Under the pieces are notes generated by a model that searched no databases, was not told the DNA's origin, and worked only from the letters and a program-made list of their open reading frames with translations. The translations under genes and the position numbers were made by a program. Shown here piece by piece: positions 17,968 to 26,519 of a stretch of DNA of 56,216 nt. Numbering within the stretch: position 1 is the first letter of the stretch; each line of letters starts with the position of its first letter. Source of the stretch: Pseudomonadota bacterium (lineage in GTDB: Bacteria > Myxococcota_A > UBA796 > SXON01); NCBI GenBank assembly GCA_005778355.1, contig SXON01000026.1:1-56216 (forward strand), given 5' to 3'.

Positions 17968-19581
17968 ATGTGGCACCTTCTCATCCTCGGGGGATGCGCC
18001 CCGGAGAGCAACAAGGACAGCGAACCCCCGGCCCGCCGCGACACGAGTGGAGTGATCGATTCCGGCGACGACGATACTTCAGACTCTGCGCCTCCTGAGA
18101 CCGCGACCGAGTCTAGCGACCCCGGCGTTGACGAGGACGGCGACGGCTTCCAGCCTCCCGGTGACTGCGACGACGGCGATTCCGCAGTGTACCCCGGGTC
18201 CGTGGAGACCTGTGACGGTGTTGACCAGGACTGCGATGGTCTGATCGACGACGGCTGTGCTACCGCACTGGTGGGTGACTTTGGCGTGGAAAGTGCTGAG
18301 GTGGTGATCGTGGGCCCGGACGTGGACCTCGGGTTTGGCACGGCAGTGCACGCGGGCGACATCGACGCGGACGGGCTGGCGGACGTGGTGACGGAGGTGC
18401 CGAGGGCGCAGTCTGCGGACATCCTCTCCTTTCGGGGTCCATTTCCCCCCCTGGTCGAGTCCGATCTCGTTGTCGATGCCGTGCTGGGTTTGTCCCTGGT
18501 GGATCCAGACGCCTTCCTCTGGACGACCCGGCTCGCGCTCCCGGGCGGTGCCGACCGGGCGGGACTCGTCGCGTCGATCTACAGTGCGCAAGATGACGAT
18601 CTTGGGGCGCTGTACTACTCCGAGCTCCGATCAGGGCTCGAACGGGATGACGCCGGACTTGACCTCCGCTGGCGACCGCCGGGCGTCGATGTCGTCGAGC
18701 GCTGGAGCTCCGGAGACGCTGCGTTCGTCACGGAAGCGTTCGGGGGGAGCGTTGTCTACACCGCCGCCTGGTACGTGACCTACGACAGTTGCAAGTACGG
18801 CGCGTGGGTTGCGGACGCGACCGCGTCCGGCGTGTTCGAGATTCCGGACCTAGCGCGTCTTGGGGCCACGGCCGACGTGGGCGATTGGTGCTCGCCGCTC
18901 GTGCCCTTCGACGCCGGAGACCTCGACGGGGACGGTGAACACGAGCTGCTGCTCGTGGAGGACGAGCTGATGGATGTCTACTTCGGTCCGCTTTCGTCCG
19001 GCGCCGAGGGCCGGGAGGTGGATGCTCGGCTGGGCGGAGCGTGGCCGGACGACGACGACTACACGGGTTCGTCGGGGGCGTTTGACTACAACACTACAGA
19101 CATCGACAGCGACGGTCGCGACGAGCTGGTCACCACGATGGCGGTGGGCGACCGAGGCGATCCGACTTGCGACCTCGTACGGACGGTTTTCGAGGCTGGC
19201 CTACCAAGATTCGACATGGACGCGCCACTGATTTCCGGCGGAGATTGCTCAGACAGCGGCTTCGGGACCGAGATCGTCACGCTGGATCTCGACGGCGACG
19301 GTCACATGGACCTCGCAGTCTCGGACTACGCAGAGAGCACGCTCGCGGAGCGCGGAGGGGCGGTGTACGTTGAGTATGGTCCATTCGAGGGGATGCGCGA
19401 GCTCGGGGGGTCGGGGAGTGCCCGCATTCTGGGCTCGCTTGAGCCCCAGACCCTCGGTACCGCGCTCGCGGCGGGCGACACCAACGGTGATGGCTTTGAC
19501 GACCTGATCGTGGGCTCTGGCCTGGGGGCAATGGACGATAATCCAGGCTACATCTGGATCTTCCTCGGTGGCAGCCGATAG
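17968..19581 (+). CDS. Lipoprotein with DCDD-type metal-binding motif and FG-GAP repeats
   Basis: 537 residues. The leader is extremely short (MWHLLILGGC, lipobox Cys10). After an acidic/Ser-Thr linker comes one MopE-like motif (GDCDDGDSAVYPGSVETCDG followed by VDQDCDGLIDDGC), then FG-GAP-type repeats with Asp-rich loops (GDIDADGLAD, GDLDGDGEHE, TDIDSDGRDE, LDLDGDGHMD, GDTNGDGFDD). Predicted Ca2+-stabilised surface beta-propeller. Gene order and domain order match 5243..7003, the partner of the other sulfotransferase-fold copy, and the C-termini share the pattern GYIWIFLGG / GTIWIFLGG. It ends 9 bp from the convergent DUF885 gene. Role unknown; a partner of the upstream ASST-like protein is likely from the conserved pairing. 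Confidence 0.83.
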   Translation: MWHLLILGGCAPESNKDSEPPARRDTSGVIDSGDDDTSDSAPPETATESSDPGVDEDGDGFQPPGDCDDGDSAVYPGSVETCDGVDQDCDGLIDDGCATALVGDFGVESAEVVIVGPDVDLGFGTAVHAGDIDADGLADVVTEVPRAQSADILSFRGPFPPLVESDLVVDAVLGLSLVDPDAFLWTTRLALPGGADRAGLVASIYSAQDDDLGALYYSELRSGLERDDAGLDLRWRPPGVDVVERWSSGDAAFVTEAFGGSVVYTAAWYVTYDSCKYGAWVADATASGVFEIPDLARLGATADVGDWCSPLVPFDAGDLDGDGEHELLLVEDELMDVYFGPLSSGAEGREVDARLGGAWPDDDDYTGSSGAFDYNTTDIDSDGRDELVTTMAVGDRGDPTCDLVRTVFEAGLPRFDMDAPLISGGDCSDSGFGTEIVTLDLDGDGHMDLAVSDYAESTLAERGGAVYVEYGPFEGMRELGGSGSARILGSLEPQTLGTALAAGDTNGDGFDDLIVGSGLGAMDDNPGYIWIFLGGSR

Positions 19582-19593
19582 CCCTGGCGGCTA
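19579..19593. terminator. Short inverted repeat spanning two convergent stop codons
   Basis: TAGCC-ctggc-GGCTA, with 5-bp arms; the TAG of the left arm is the stop of the plus-strand lipoprotein and the right arm contains the stop of the minus-strand DUF885 gene. It is small and weak, so termination is only a possibility. Confidence 0.3.
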
Positions 19594-21318
19594 CTTCCGC
19601 GTCGCAACCCAGTCCCTGACCCTCGCCTCCAGCACCGACATCGGCACCGCGCCGGCGCCGAGAACAGTGTCGTGGAAGGCCGCGAGGTCGAAACGGCCGC
19701 CCAGCGCGGCCTCGGCCTCGGCACGCAGCCGACGGATCTCCAGCTGGCCGAGCTTGTAGCCGAGGGCCTGCCCCGGCCAGGTGATGTACCGGTCGACCTC
19801 GTTGACGATGTTGTTCTCGGCGAGCGGTGTGTTCTCCCGCAGGAAGTCCTCGGCCTCGCCTCGGGTCCAGCCCATCGCGTGGATGCCGGTGTCGACCACC
19901 AGCCGCGACGCGCGCCAGGCGTCGAAGCCGAGCATGCCCATCCGGTCGAGGTCGCCGGAGTAGAGGCCGAGCTCGTCGGACAGTCGCTCCGAGTAGAGGG
20001 CCCACCCCTCGATGAACACCGTCAGCTCGTCGAAGCGGCGGAAGTTCGGGAGGCCCTGTAGCTCGCGCGCGATGGCGATCTGCAGGTGGTGGCCGGGCAC
20101 GGCCTCGTGGAAGGCGAGCACCTCGGCGTCAAAACGCGTCCGGGTGGTGGGCTCCCAGGTGTTGACATAGTAGATCCCAGGCTCGCTCCCGTCGGGGGCC
20201 GCCTGCCAGTAGTACGCGATGGTGGTGTAGGGCGCCTCGTGGTCGGGGATCGGTTTCACGACACACTCGGCCTTCGGCAGGGTGCCAAACACACGCGGGA
20301 CGGCGGCTTGCGCCCGGGCGAGCGCCTCGCGGGCCTTGGTTTCCACGGCCTCGCGGGTGTCGAAGTGCAGGGCAGGGTCGGTGCGGAGGCGCGAGAAGAT
20401 CTCCGCCTTCTTGGCGGTGCCGAAGAGCTTCTCGCCGAGGGGCGCCATCTCGGCGTGGATTCGCTCCAGCTCGTCGAGGCCCTTCTGGTGGAGGGTGTCC
20501 GGGCTCTGGTCGGTGGTGGTTTCCTGCCGGACGCGGGCGGCGTAGCAGCCCTTCAGCGGCAGCGCCGCCAGACCCTCGGTGCCCTCCCCCCGGGCGCGGG
20601 GGAGGATCTCGGCGTGCAGGAAGTCGCGGTAACGTTGGAGCGCCGCCCGGACAGGCGGCAGGCTCTGCCGGAGGCTGGCCTGGAAGGCGCCGAGCTTGTC
20701 GGCGGGGATCGGGTAGCTCTCGCGCAACGGCGCGCCCAGCGCCGAGTCCTGCTCGGCGGCGGCGAGCTCCTCGTCGACCATCGCGACCACCTTCTCCACG
20801 CTGGCCCGGTTCGCCACCAGTCCCTCGTTGAGGCCGAGGCGCAGGTTTTTCACCTCGGTGTCGATCCAGCCGGGCAGCTTCTGGTAGCGGGCGACGAGGT
20901 TCCCGGCGTCGTCAACCGTCTTCACGGCGTGTGCCCTGCCGAGGTCGGCGGCGTAGACCAGCGCGTTGCTGCGCGCGGAGAACGACCACTCGGCGAAGCG
21001 ACACTCGCGCTCCACGCGCAGCTCGTCGTCGAGCTTGCCCACGAGCAAGTCGCGGGTGAGCGCGTCGGCGGCGGAGAGACCGGCGAGCTTGCGGGCCCGG
21101 TCGGCAAAGCCCTGGCGCTTGTCCTGCCAGCGCTGGCGAGCCTTCTCGCTGTTGTCATCCAGACGGGTGTCGTAGCGGTGGTCGCCGAGCTGCGTGGCCC
21201 ACACGGGCGACACGTACATCTGCCCGGTCCAGTGCTCCTCGAGCACGGCGGCGAGCAGCGGGTCGCTCACGCCGAGAGCGGCGTCGGAGGCGAAGGCGAG
21301 GGCGACGAGGGGGAGCAT
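19591..21318 (-). CDS. DUF885 family exported metallopeptidase-like protein
   Basis: 575 residues, the usual length for DUF885 (PF05960). Leader MLPLVALAFA. The zinc-site region is FHEAVPGHHLQ (His404-Glu405 ... His410/His411) with a downstream EGWALYSERLSDELG (Glu437), matching the HExxxxH + E arrangement typical of the family. DUF885 proteins are distantly related to M32/M3-like peptidases and are predicted secreted or periplasmic peptidases. The conserved GIYYVNTWEPTTRTRFD substrate-side motif is also present. It is a single gene converging on the lipoprotein to its left and diverging from the three-gene operon to its right. Peptidase specificity is unknown. Confidence 0.88.
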   Translation of the reverse strand: MLPLVALAFASDAALGVSDPLLAAVLEEHWTGQMYVSPVWATQLGDHRYDTRLDDNSEKARQRWQDKRQGFADRARKLAGLSAADALTRDLLVGKLDDELRVERECRFAEWSFSARSNALVYAADLGRAHAVKTVDDAGNLVARYQKLPGWIDTEVKNLRLGLNEGLVANRASVEKVVAMVDEELAAAEQDSALGAPLRESYPIPADKLGAFQASLRQSLPPVRAALQRYRDFLHAEILPRARGEGTEGLAALPLKGCYAARVRQETTTDQSPDTLHQKGLDELERIHAEMAPLGEKLFGTAKKAEIFSRLRTDPALHFDTREAVETKAREALARAQAAVPRVFGTLPKAECVVKPIPDHEAPYTTIAYYWQAAPDGSEPGIYYVNTWEPTTRTRFDAEVLAFHEAVPGHHLQIAIARELQGLPNFRRFDELTVFIEGWALYSERLSDELGLYSGDLDRMGMLGFDAWRASRLVVDTGIHAMGWTRGEAEDFLRENTPLAENNIVNEVDRYITWPGQALGYKLGQLEIRRLRAEAEAALGGRFDLAAFHDTVLGAGAVPMSVLEARVRDWVATRK

Positions 21319-21671
21319 TGGGGGCTGGTAGCGCGGCTCGGGGAAACACGGGGCGCGCGAGGCCGCGAAGGGCGCTACCTCACCGTCGAGGCCCCGCCGC
21401 TCCCGCCGGGCGTGGAGTGCTCGGTGCTACCGTCCTGCGGTGGCGCGGAGGCCTCGGAAGCCCCGGAAAGTGAGATAGTCCTAACTCTCAAACATTCCTG
21501 ATCGCGACTTGATGCGATCACCGCACATCGCGATGCTGTAGCGAACATTACGAGATTTTGCCTTGCGGGGGGGGGGCGGTGCCGCGCTACACTGTTGTCG
21601 CGACGGCGGGAGCCTCCTCGCCGCCGCCGCACCTTCCCCGTGTAGCCACCCTCCAACGCCCGGAGTCCATC
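21319..21671. promoter_or_regulatory. Divergent intergenic region with palindromes and a G10 tract
   Basis: This 353-bp gap separates the DUF885 gene from the three-gene operon starting at 21672. Its centre (about 21465-21560) is markedly richer in A/T than the surroundings, as expected for a promoter region. It contains a perfect 7-bp inverted repeat TGATCGC/GCGATCA with an 8-nt spacer at 21499-21520, directly followed by the palindrome CATCGCGATG at 21526-21535, and a run of ten G at 21567-21576. I see no convincing -35/-10 pair and no gene. The palindromes are candidate operators. Confidence 0.45.
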
Positions 21672-22136
21672 GTGAGCCTCGACAAGAACGAACTCGGCCT
21701 CGGGGCCGGCCTCGCCGCCTCCAACGTGCTGCTCATCCCGCTCTTCCGCCGCCTCGTGCTCACCACCACCGGCACCGCGCTACAGAAGAGCGTGATGGAC
21801 GTCGACGTCCCCCGCGTCCGCGGCATCCTGCCTCGCTGCAGCGCCATCTTCATCTTCGGCCTCGTGGAGAACGTGCCCTCCACCGACTTCGAGTTCAACG
21901 TCGCCTTTTTCTCCGGCTTCGACCGCGACCACCAGCCCGCCAGCCCCATCGACATCGCCGCCACCGCCATCACCTCGGTCAACGTGCAGGGCGTCCGCTC
22001 CCTCGAATACAACACCACCGCCAACTTCTTCCCCGACACCCGCCTGCAGCCTTGGTGGCGCAACCCCAGCGGCATCAGCGGCGTCAAGACCGCGCAGGCC
22101 AGCGCCATGCTCGGACTCGTGCTGAGGACCACCTAA
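21672..22136 (+). CDS. Unrecognised 154-residue protein
   Basis: Start is a GTG at 21672 with GGAG six nt upstream; the frame is open further left but that part is G-tract and low-complexity. The product is about 154 residues, probably mainly beta strands, with VDVPRVRGILPRCSAIFIFGLVEN, then FEFNVAFFSGFDRDHQP. No signal peptide, no obvious catalytic motif. It is the first gene of a tight operon with a large HEYGH-containing protein (3-bp gap) and a small Cys-rich lipoprotein. It has a loose resemblance in strand pattern to the N-terminus of the frameshifted gene at 55275..56175. I do not recognise a family. Confidence 0.65.
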   Translation: MSLDKNELGLGAGLAASNVLLIPLFRRLVLTTTGTALQKSVMDVDVPRVRGILPRCSAIFIFGLVENVPSTDFEFNVAFFSGFDRDHQPASPIDIAATAITSVNVQGVRSLEYNTTANFFPDTRLQPWWRNPSGISGVKTAQASAMLGLVLRTT

Positions 22137-22139
22137 GCC

Positions 22140-23924
22140 GTGCGCGGCTACCCCGGCGAGATCGACTGGAGCCAGGCCGCCCTGCCGGGGCTGGAGCACG
22201 CCGCCGCGGCGTCTGTAGGGGGGTGCGGGTGCGCGTCGGCCGAGGGGGACCAAGCGCGAGGCATCGCGCCGGGCGCATCGACGGCGCCGGGCCGGGGCAC
22301 CAGGACGCCCTGGACGGCCTCCCGGCCTGGCGATCTGGCCGTCCCGCCCTGCGGCGGGCGAGTGCCCCCGGAGGTCAAGGCTGCCTTGCCCCGGGCGAAC
22401 TGGTGGGAGCCGGAGTTCGCTCGGGACCGCACCCTGAGCGCCTCCGCCCTGGAGGTGCGCGCGCGCCTGGCGGCGCGGCGCGACCGGGTGGTGAAGGGCG
22501 CCGCCACTCGGTCCGGCGTGACCTACACGCTCGGTACGGGCGCCTCGGCGCCTTCTGGGTGTGGCGACGCCGAGGAGGTGGTTCAACTGCGCTGGGACGA
22601 CGTGAAGCAGCTGGCCGGCATGAACGCCATCAATCTGGGCTACTCCCGGTGGGAACCCGCCGTGGCCTGGGGTCGACTGGTCGACGCCCATGAGGTGGAC
22701 ATCGCGCCTGGCATCCCGGCGATTGAGCTCGCCACCTGCCTGCCGGACGACGAGATCGACCCCGACATCGACATGACGCTTGTCCGCGAGCTGTTCTTCC
22801 CCGACTGGGAGCGTCGCCGCGACGCGAGCTGGTCGGAACTCATCGCTTGCATGACGGTCGACTCGGCCGTGCGAGTGGATGGGCTCAACGCCACCGGCGG
22901 CTGGGGCATGTACTCGCGCGGGGTGCTCTACGCGTTGTCGTTGCTCGACAGCTTTGCCGAGCTGGGCGCGAAGCCGCACGGCGACAAGATCGGCTACTCC
23001 CCGGAAGGCTTCCGGCGCGACTTGCGGGATGGCACCCTTTCCTTGTACCTGGGCCCTGCGATGTGCGACGAGTCGCGCGGCTTCGCCATCGAGGCCTATG
23101 GCGACGGCCGGGTGCAGGTGCAGGGCGAGGCGCACGGGCACAGCGCCTACACCGTGTTCAGCATCTACCTCTGCACGCAATACAACGCCATCCACGCTGC
23201 GCTCGCCGACTACTACTTCTGGTGGTGCCGGCGGTTGCTCACCCGCGCGGCGCGCGTGGACGACTGGACCTTCGGCTGGTACTACGTTCTCGCCTGGTGC
23301 TGTGCCAAGGCCGCGCTGGCGGAGATCGTCGAGCTGGCGGCCCTGATCTTGCACGAGTACGGGCACGTGACCGCGGGCGGGGGCGACCACTGCCAGGGCG
23401 TCCAGGGCGACTTCTACTGCGCGCACTACCTCGACGAGTGGAACTGGCGGCACCGGATGTGGGGGAAGTTCGCGCTGCCGACGCCGCAGGTGCTGGGGAA
23501 CGAGCGGCGGGACGCGTACGCTTCGCTGGAGCAGAATTACGGCAGCGACGTGGACCCGTCGCTGCCCGGCGCCCTCGGGAGATTCGACTTCTCGGAGGAC
23601 GGGGAGTGGGAGCTTGGCCTGCGCATTCGCATGGACGCCGACGGGGAGTGCGACCGGCTTGAGGTGACGGGTATCCACTGCAGCTTCTGGCGGGAGGAGC
23701 GTGGCGTCCGCTTCGAATACGTGATCCCGAGCGCGGTCTGCGCGCCGAGCGCGGCGGCGCTCGAGGGCGTGGTGGATCGGCACTGGCCGTGCCCCTCGGC
23801 GCCCGGCGGCACAGGCACCGTCGACCTCTGGCTGCGCGACGACGGTCCCCCCGACCCGCCGTGGGGCGGCACCAGCTTGCCTCCGGGGGACGAGCTCCCT
23901 GGCAAGCCGGAAGTCAATACATGA
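22140..23924 (+). CDS. Unrecognised protein with a HEYGH (HExxH) putative zinc site
   Basis: 594 residues from a GTG three bp after the previous stop. Residues 1-80 are low-complexity Gly/Ala/Pro; the rest is a well-packed domain rich in Trp, Tyr and Cys. A zincin-type helix LILHEYGHVTAG (His405, Glu406, His409) is preceded by several long helices (LADYYFWWCRRLL, WYYVLAWCCAKAAL) and followed by GGGDHCQGVQGDFYCAHYLDEWNW, which may carry the third ligand. No signal peptide or membrane anchor is evident despite the exported-looking partner. A metallopeptidase or metal-dependent hydrolase is the simplest guess, but the family is unknown to me. It overlaps the next gene by 4 bp. Confidence 0.68.
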   Translation: MRGYPGEIDWSQAALPGLEHAAAASVGGCGCASAEGDQARGIAPGASTAPGRGTRTPWTASRPGDLAVPPCGGRVPPEVKAALPRANWWEPEFARDRTLSASALEVRARLAARRDRVVKGAATRSGVTYTLGTGASAPSGCGDAEEVVQLRWDDVKQLAGMNAINLGYSRWEPAVAWGRLVDAHEVDIAPGIPAIELATCLPDDEIDPDIDMTLVRELFFPDWERRRDASWSELIACMTVDSAVRVDGLNATGGWGMYSRGVLYALSLLDSFAELGAKPHGDKIGYSPEGFRRDLRDGTLSLYLGPAMCDESRGFAIEAYGDGRVQVQGEAHGHSAYTVFSIYLCTQYNAIHAALADYYFWWCRRLLTRAARVDDWTFGWYYVLAWCCAKAALAEIVELAALILHEYGHVTAGGGDHCQGVQGDFYCAHYLDEWNWRHRMWGKFALPTPQVLGNERRDAYASLEQNYGSDVDPSLPGALGRFDFSEDGEWELGLRIRMDADGECDRLEVTGIHCSFWREERGVRFEYVIPSAVCAPSAAALEGVVDRHWPCPSAPGGTGTVDLWLRDDGPPDPPWGGTSLPPGDELPGKPEVNT

Positions 23925-24244
23925 GGGGCATCGTCATCCTGACTGCCGGGTGCCTCTCGGCCTGTGTGGCGCGGCCGGAGCACTACCTGGAGGAATGCGA
24001 CTCGAGGACACCGTGCGAGAACCCTGACTTGGAGTGTGCGTATCGCGATTCGATGTACACGGCGTCGCCCGGAACGGATGGGAAAGTAGCGATTGCAGGC
24101 GACCAGTTTCTCTGTTCCCTTCCGTGCGAAAGCCACTCGGACTGTCCGGAGGCGAACTGCAACGCCGGAGTCGGCGTGGGCGGCGGGAGCACTAGGCCGG
24201 ACTGTACCACCGACGGCTACTGCGTCGTGGACTGCTACGAGTAG
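23921..24244 (+). CDS. Small cysteine-rich lipoprotein
   Basis: 107 residues; ATG overlaps the upstream stop (ATGA). Leader MRGIVILTAGCLSAC with possible lipobox Cys11 or Cys15. The mature part has about ten more cysteines in short-spaced pairs (CDSRTPC, CSLPCESHSDC, CNAG, CTTDGYC, CYE), suggesting a disulfide-rich fold of the kind common in myxobacterial exported proteins (CxxDxxC pattern). Third gene of the operon with the 154-residue protein and the HEYGH protein; function unknown. A role as an inhibitor, anchor or partner for the HEYGH protein is conceivable only from gene order. Confidence 0.68.
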   Translation: MRGIVILTAGCLSACVARPEHYLEECDSRTPCENPDLECAYRDSMYTASPGTDGKVAIAGDQFLCSLPCESHSDCPEANCNAGVGVGGGSTRPDCTTDGYCVVDCYE

Positions 24245-24281
24245 CGGCGCTCGCGCACCCCCATTGGGACTACCCCGCTGG

Positions 24282-26519
24282 CTATCCCCCAATCACCCGT
24301 CCCGAGCTGGCCTCCACCCGGTACAGCGCCCCGCCGAGCCAGAACTGCAGCATGTCGCCGTCCCACCCGACCACCTGGTCGCCCCGGTCGTCCAGGGGCA
24401 CACACCAGCCCGAGGACACGCAGGCCACGCGGCGCTCGCCCGCGCGCTCGGTCCAGGCCAGCGCCCCGTCGGCCCTCGTGTGCAGGTGCAAGACCTCGCC
24501 GGGCACGCGGAGGAGCTCGGCGCCCGTGGCGTCGCGGATGCTGCTCGCCCCGTCGGCCCGCTCCACCGCGTAGCGCAGGGGCCCCGGGCCCACGCTTGTG
24601 GCCAGGAGCCGGGAGTCGCCCGTGGCCAGCACCTCGCGCGACAGGGGGTCGAGGATGCGCCAGTTGCGATCACGCTCGACGATCCAGCGCGGCTCGGCAC
24701 GAGGCGCAGCGGCGGGGCGGGGCAGTTCTACGGGGAGCGCCACCTCGCCGGGGGGCGCGGGCTCGGCGAGGCCATGGACAACGGCCCCGCGGCTCACGTA
24801 GGCGCCATTCTTCACCGTGCGCAGGGTACCGGTGGGGAGCGAGCCGGCCGCGCCGCCGTCGATGTACTCCACCCAGCGGTCACCCTCCTTGCGGAAGTCG
24901 CGCGCGCCGGCCGGCGCCGAGGGCTCCCGGGTGCAGCCCTCGCGGCGACAGGTCCAGCCGAGCACCCTCTGCGGGTAGTCCCGCGGCAGCGCACCCACTT
25001 TGCCATCGCGGAGGCGCAGCCCCTCGGCGGGCCCCCCGGGCACCCGACGGATCACGACGCCGTCCGCGTAGAGGGACACGAGCTCGGCGGCCGGCACCGA
25101 CCAGCGCTCGCGGCCGGTGGCGAGGTCGAAGAGCCCCACCGTGCCGGTCGAGGCGGTGGCCACGGCGTCCCCCGCCACGCGAATGTCCGCCACGGGCGGC
25201 TGCCGCCACCGGACGGTGCCGTCGCGCGCGAGCAAGAGCAACTCACCCTCGGTGCGCACCACCAACCCGAGCTCAGTGGCGTAATGTTCCTTCACCCGCG
25301 TGGGGCTCTGCCAGGTCCAGGTGCCATCGGCGTTGGCCTGGGCACGCTCCATCCCGGGCACCACCGGGATCGCGGCGGGGTAGGTGGACAACTCGGCCGC
25401 GAGGCTCGACACCGGAGGCGGAATCCAGGCCGAGCCCGTGGGTGCGGCGGCGGTCCAGGGCCCGGCGAAGTCCGTCCAGTCGAGCTTGCCCCCCAGCTCG
25501 AAGGCGGGACTGGCGATGAGCTGGTCGCGTCCGGTTTGCCCGGCGCTGTCGCCATCCTGGGGGTCGAAGAGCATCCACATCTCGGCGGTGCCGAGGGCGG
25601 CGAAGTTTTTTCCGAGGGCCAGCCCCATGCCCTCCCACTCGCCAACGGTGACCGGCACCCGCCAGAGCAGTTCTCCGGTGGCCGCCGACCAGGCGCCGAG
25701 GCCCTCGCGGTCGCCAATCCACGCCACGCGACCGTCGCCGCTGGCCAGCCCAACCTGCGCGCGCGTGGGGATGACGACCCCCCACTGTTTGCCCTCCCCC
25801 ACCACGACCGTGCCGCCAGGGACATCGACCAGCGCGAATCGAGCGCCCGAACCGGGGGGCACCACGGCGGGGCGTCCACCCGGCCGGGGCACGAGCTTGC
25901 CCGCCAGCACATCGAGGTCGCGAGCGCCATCGGTGGCGTACAGTCGGCCGGCCGCGCGGTAGAGGCGGGAGATACCGGCGAGCAGGGGATCCTCGCCGCC
26001 TGCGAGCCGCTCCATGCCGCGCCAGTAGCCCCAGCCCGACTCGTCGGTGCCCACCACCTCGTCGGTGGTCGCCACCGTCACCCGGGGCAGGTCGAGGTAT
26101 TCGCCCGGCTCGTCGCCACGTACCAGACGCGCGTAGCCGAGCCCCCCCGGCGTGCTGCCGAGGTCGACCAGATCACGGTAGGCCGTTCCTCGGAGCGGGG
26201 AAGGCACCATGTCCGGCATCGTCCACCGGACCGTGCCCACCCCGAAGCGCTGGATGAGCGCGTCGCCCTCGAAGGCGAGCGCCCGGGTGCTACTGTCGTC
26301 CCCAGCCCGCGGCCCGATCCCGGCCGCCACGGGCACACAGCGCCGGAGGTCGACCAGGAGGATGTCTTTCCCCTGTGTCACTGCGGCCCAGCGGTCGGAC
26401 AGCGCCACCACCGGCGGGCGGGCCGTGTGATCGACGTCGATGCTGCACTCGGGGCTGAGCTCTAACTTCTCGACCTGGGGACTGGGCAACTCGGCCAGGG
26501 CCAGCGACACGAACATCAT
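24282..26519 (-). CDS. Exported WD/PQQ-like beta-propeller protein, copy B
   Basis: 745 residues from the ATG at 26519, which has GGAGGTG 7-12 nt upstream; a further ATG follows directly. Leader MMFVSLALA. The sequence consists of repeated blade-like units with Trp near the end (LGAWSAATGELLWRVPV; ARDGTVRWRQPPV; LFDLATGRERWSVPA; LDPLSREVLATG), as in quinoprotein/PQQ-like propellers, but the PQQ-binding residues are not evident. It overlaps the stop of its tandem paralogue (26516..29038) by 4 bp. Shared segments such as the C-terminal RWIVERDRNWRILDPLS (copy A: GWIVKKDVDWTVVHPVT) show common ancestry. Likely a periplasmic or surface protein; ligand and function unknown. Confidence 0.75.
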   Translation of the reverse strand: MMFVSLALAELPSPQVEKLELSPECSIDVDHTARPPVVALSDRWAAVTQGKDILLVDLRRCVPVAAGIGPRAGDDSSTRALAFEGDALIQRFGVGTVRWTMPDMVPSPLRGTAYRDLVDLGSTPGGLGYARLVRGDEPGEYLDLPRVTVATTDEVVGTDESGWGYWRGMERLAGGEDPLLAGISRLYRAAGRLYATDGARDLDVLAGKLVPRPGGRPAVVPPGSGARFALVDVPGGTVVVGEGKQWGVVIPTRAQVGLASGDGRVAWIGDREGLGAWSAATGELLWRVPVTVGEWEGMGLALGKNFAALGTAEMWMLFDPQDGDSAGQTGRDQLIASPAFELGGKLDWTDFAGPWTAAAPTGSAWIPPPVSSLAAELSTYPAAIPVVPGMERAQANADGTWTWQSPTRVKEHYATELGLVVRTEGELLLLARDGTVRWRQPPVADIRVAGDAVATASTGTVGLFDLATGRERWSVPAAELVSLYADGVVIRRVPGGPAEGLRLRDGKVGALPRDYPQRVLGWTCRREGCTREPSAPAGARDFRKEGDRWVEYIDGGAAGSLPTGTLRTVKNGAYVSRGAVVHGLAEPAPPGEVALPVELPRPAAAPRAEPRWIVERDRNWRILDPLSREVLATGDSRLLATSVGPGPLRYAVERADGASSIRDATGAELLRVPGEVLHLHTRADGALAWTERAGERRVACVSSGWCVPLDDRGDQVVGWDGDMLQFWLGGALYRVEASSGRVIGG

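Noticed and set aside
21567..21576. G10 tract as a phase-variable site for the operon at 21672
   Set aside because: The tract is about 95 bp upstream of the supported start and outside the coding frame; it might affect promoter spacing but there is no promoter I can place.
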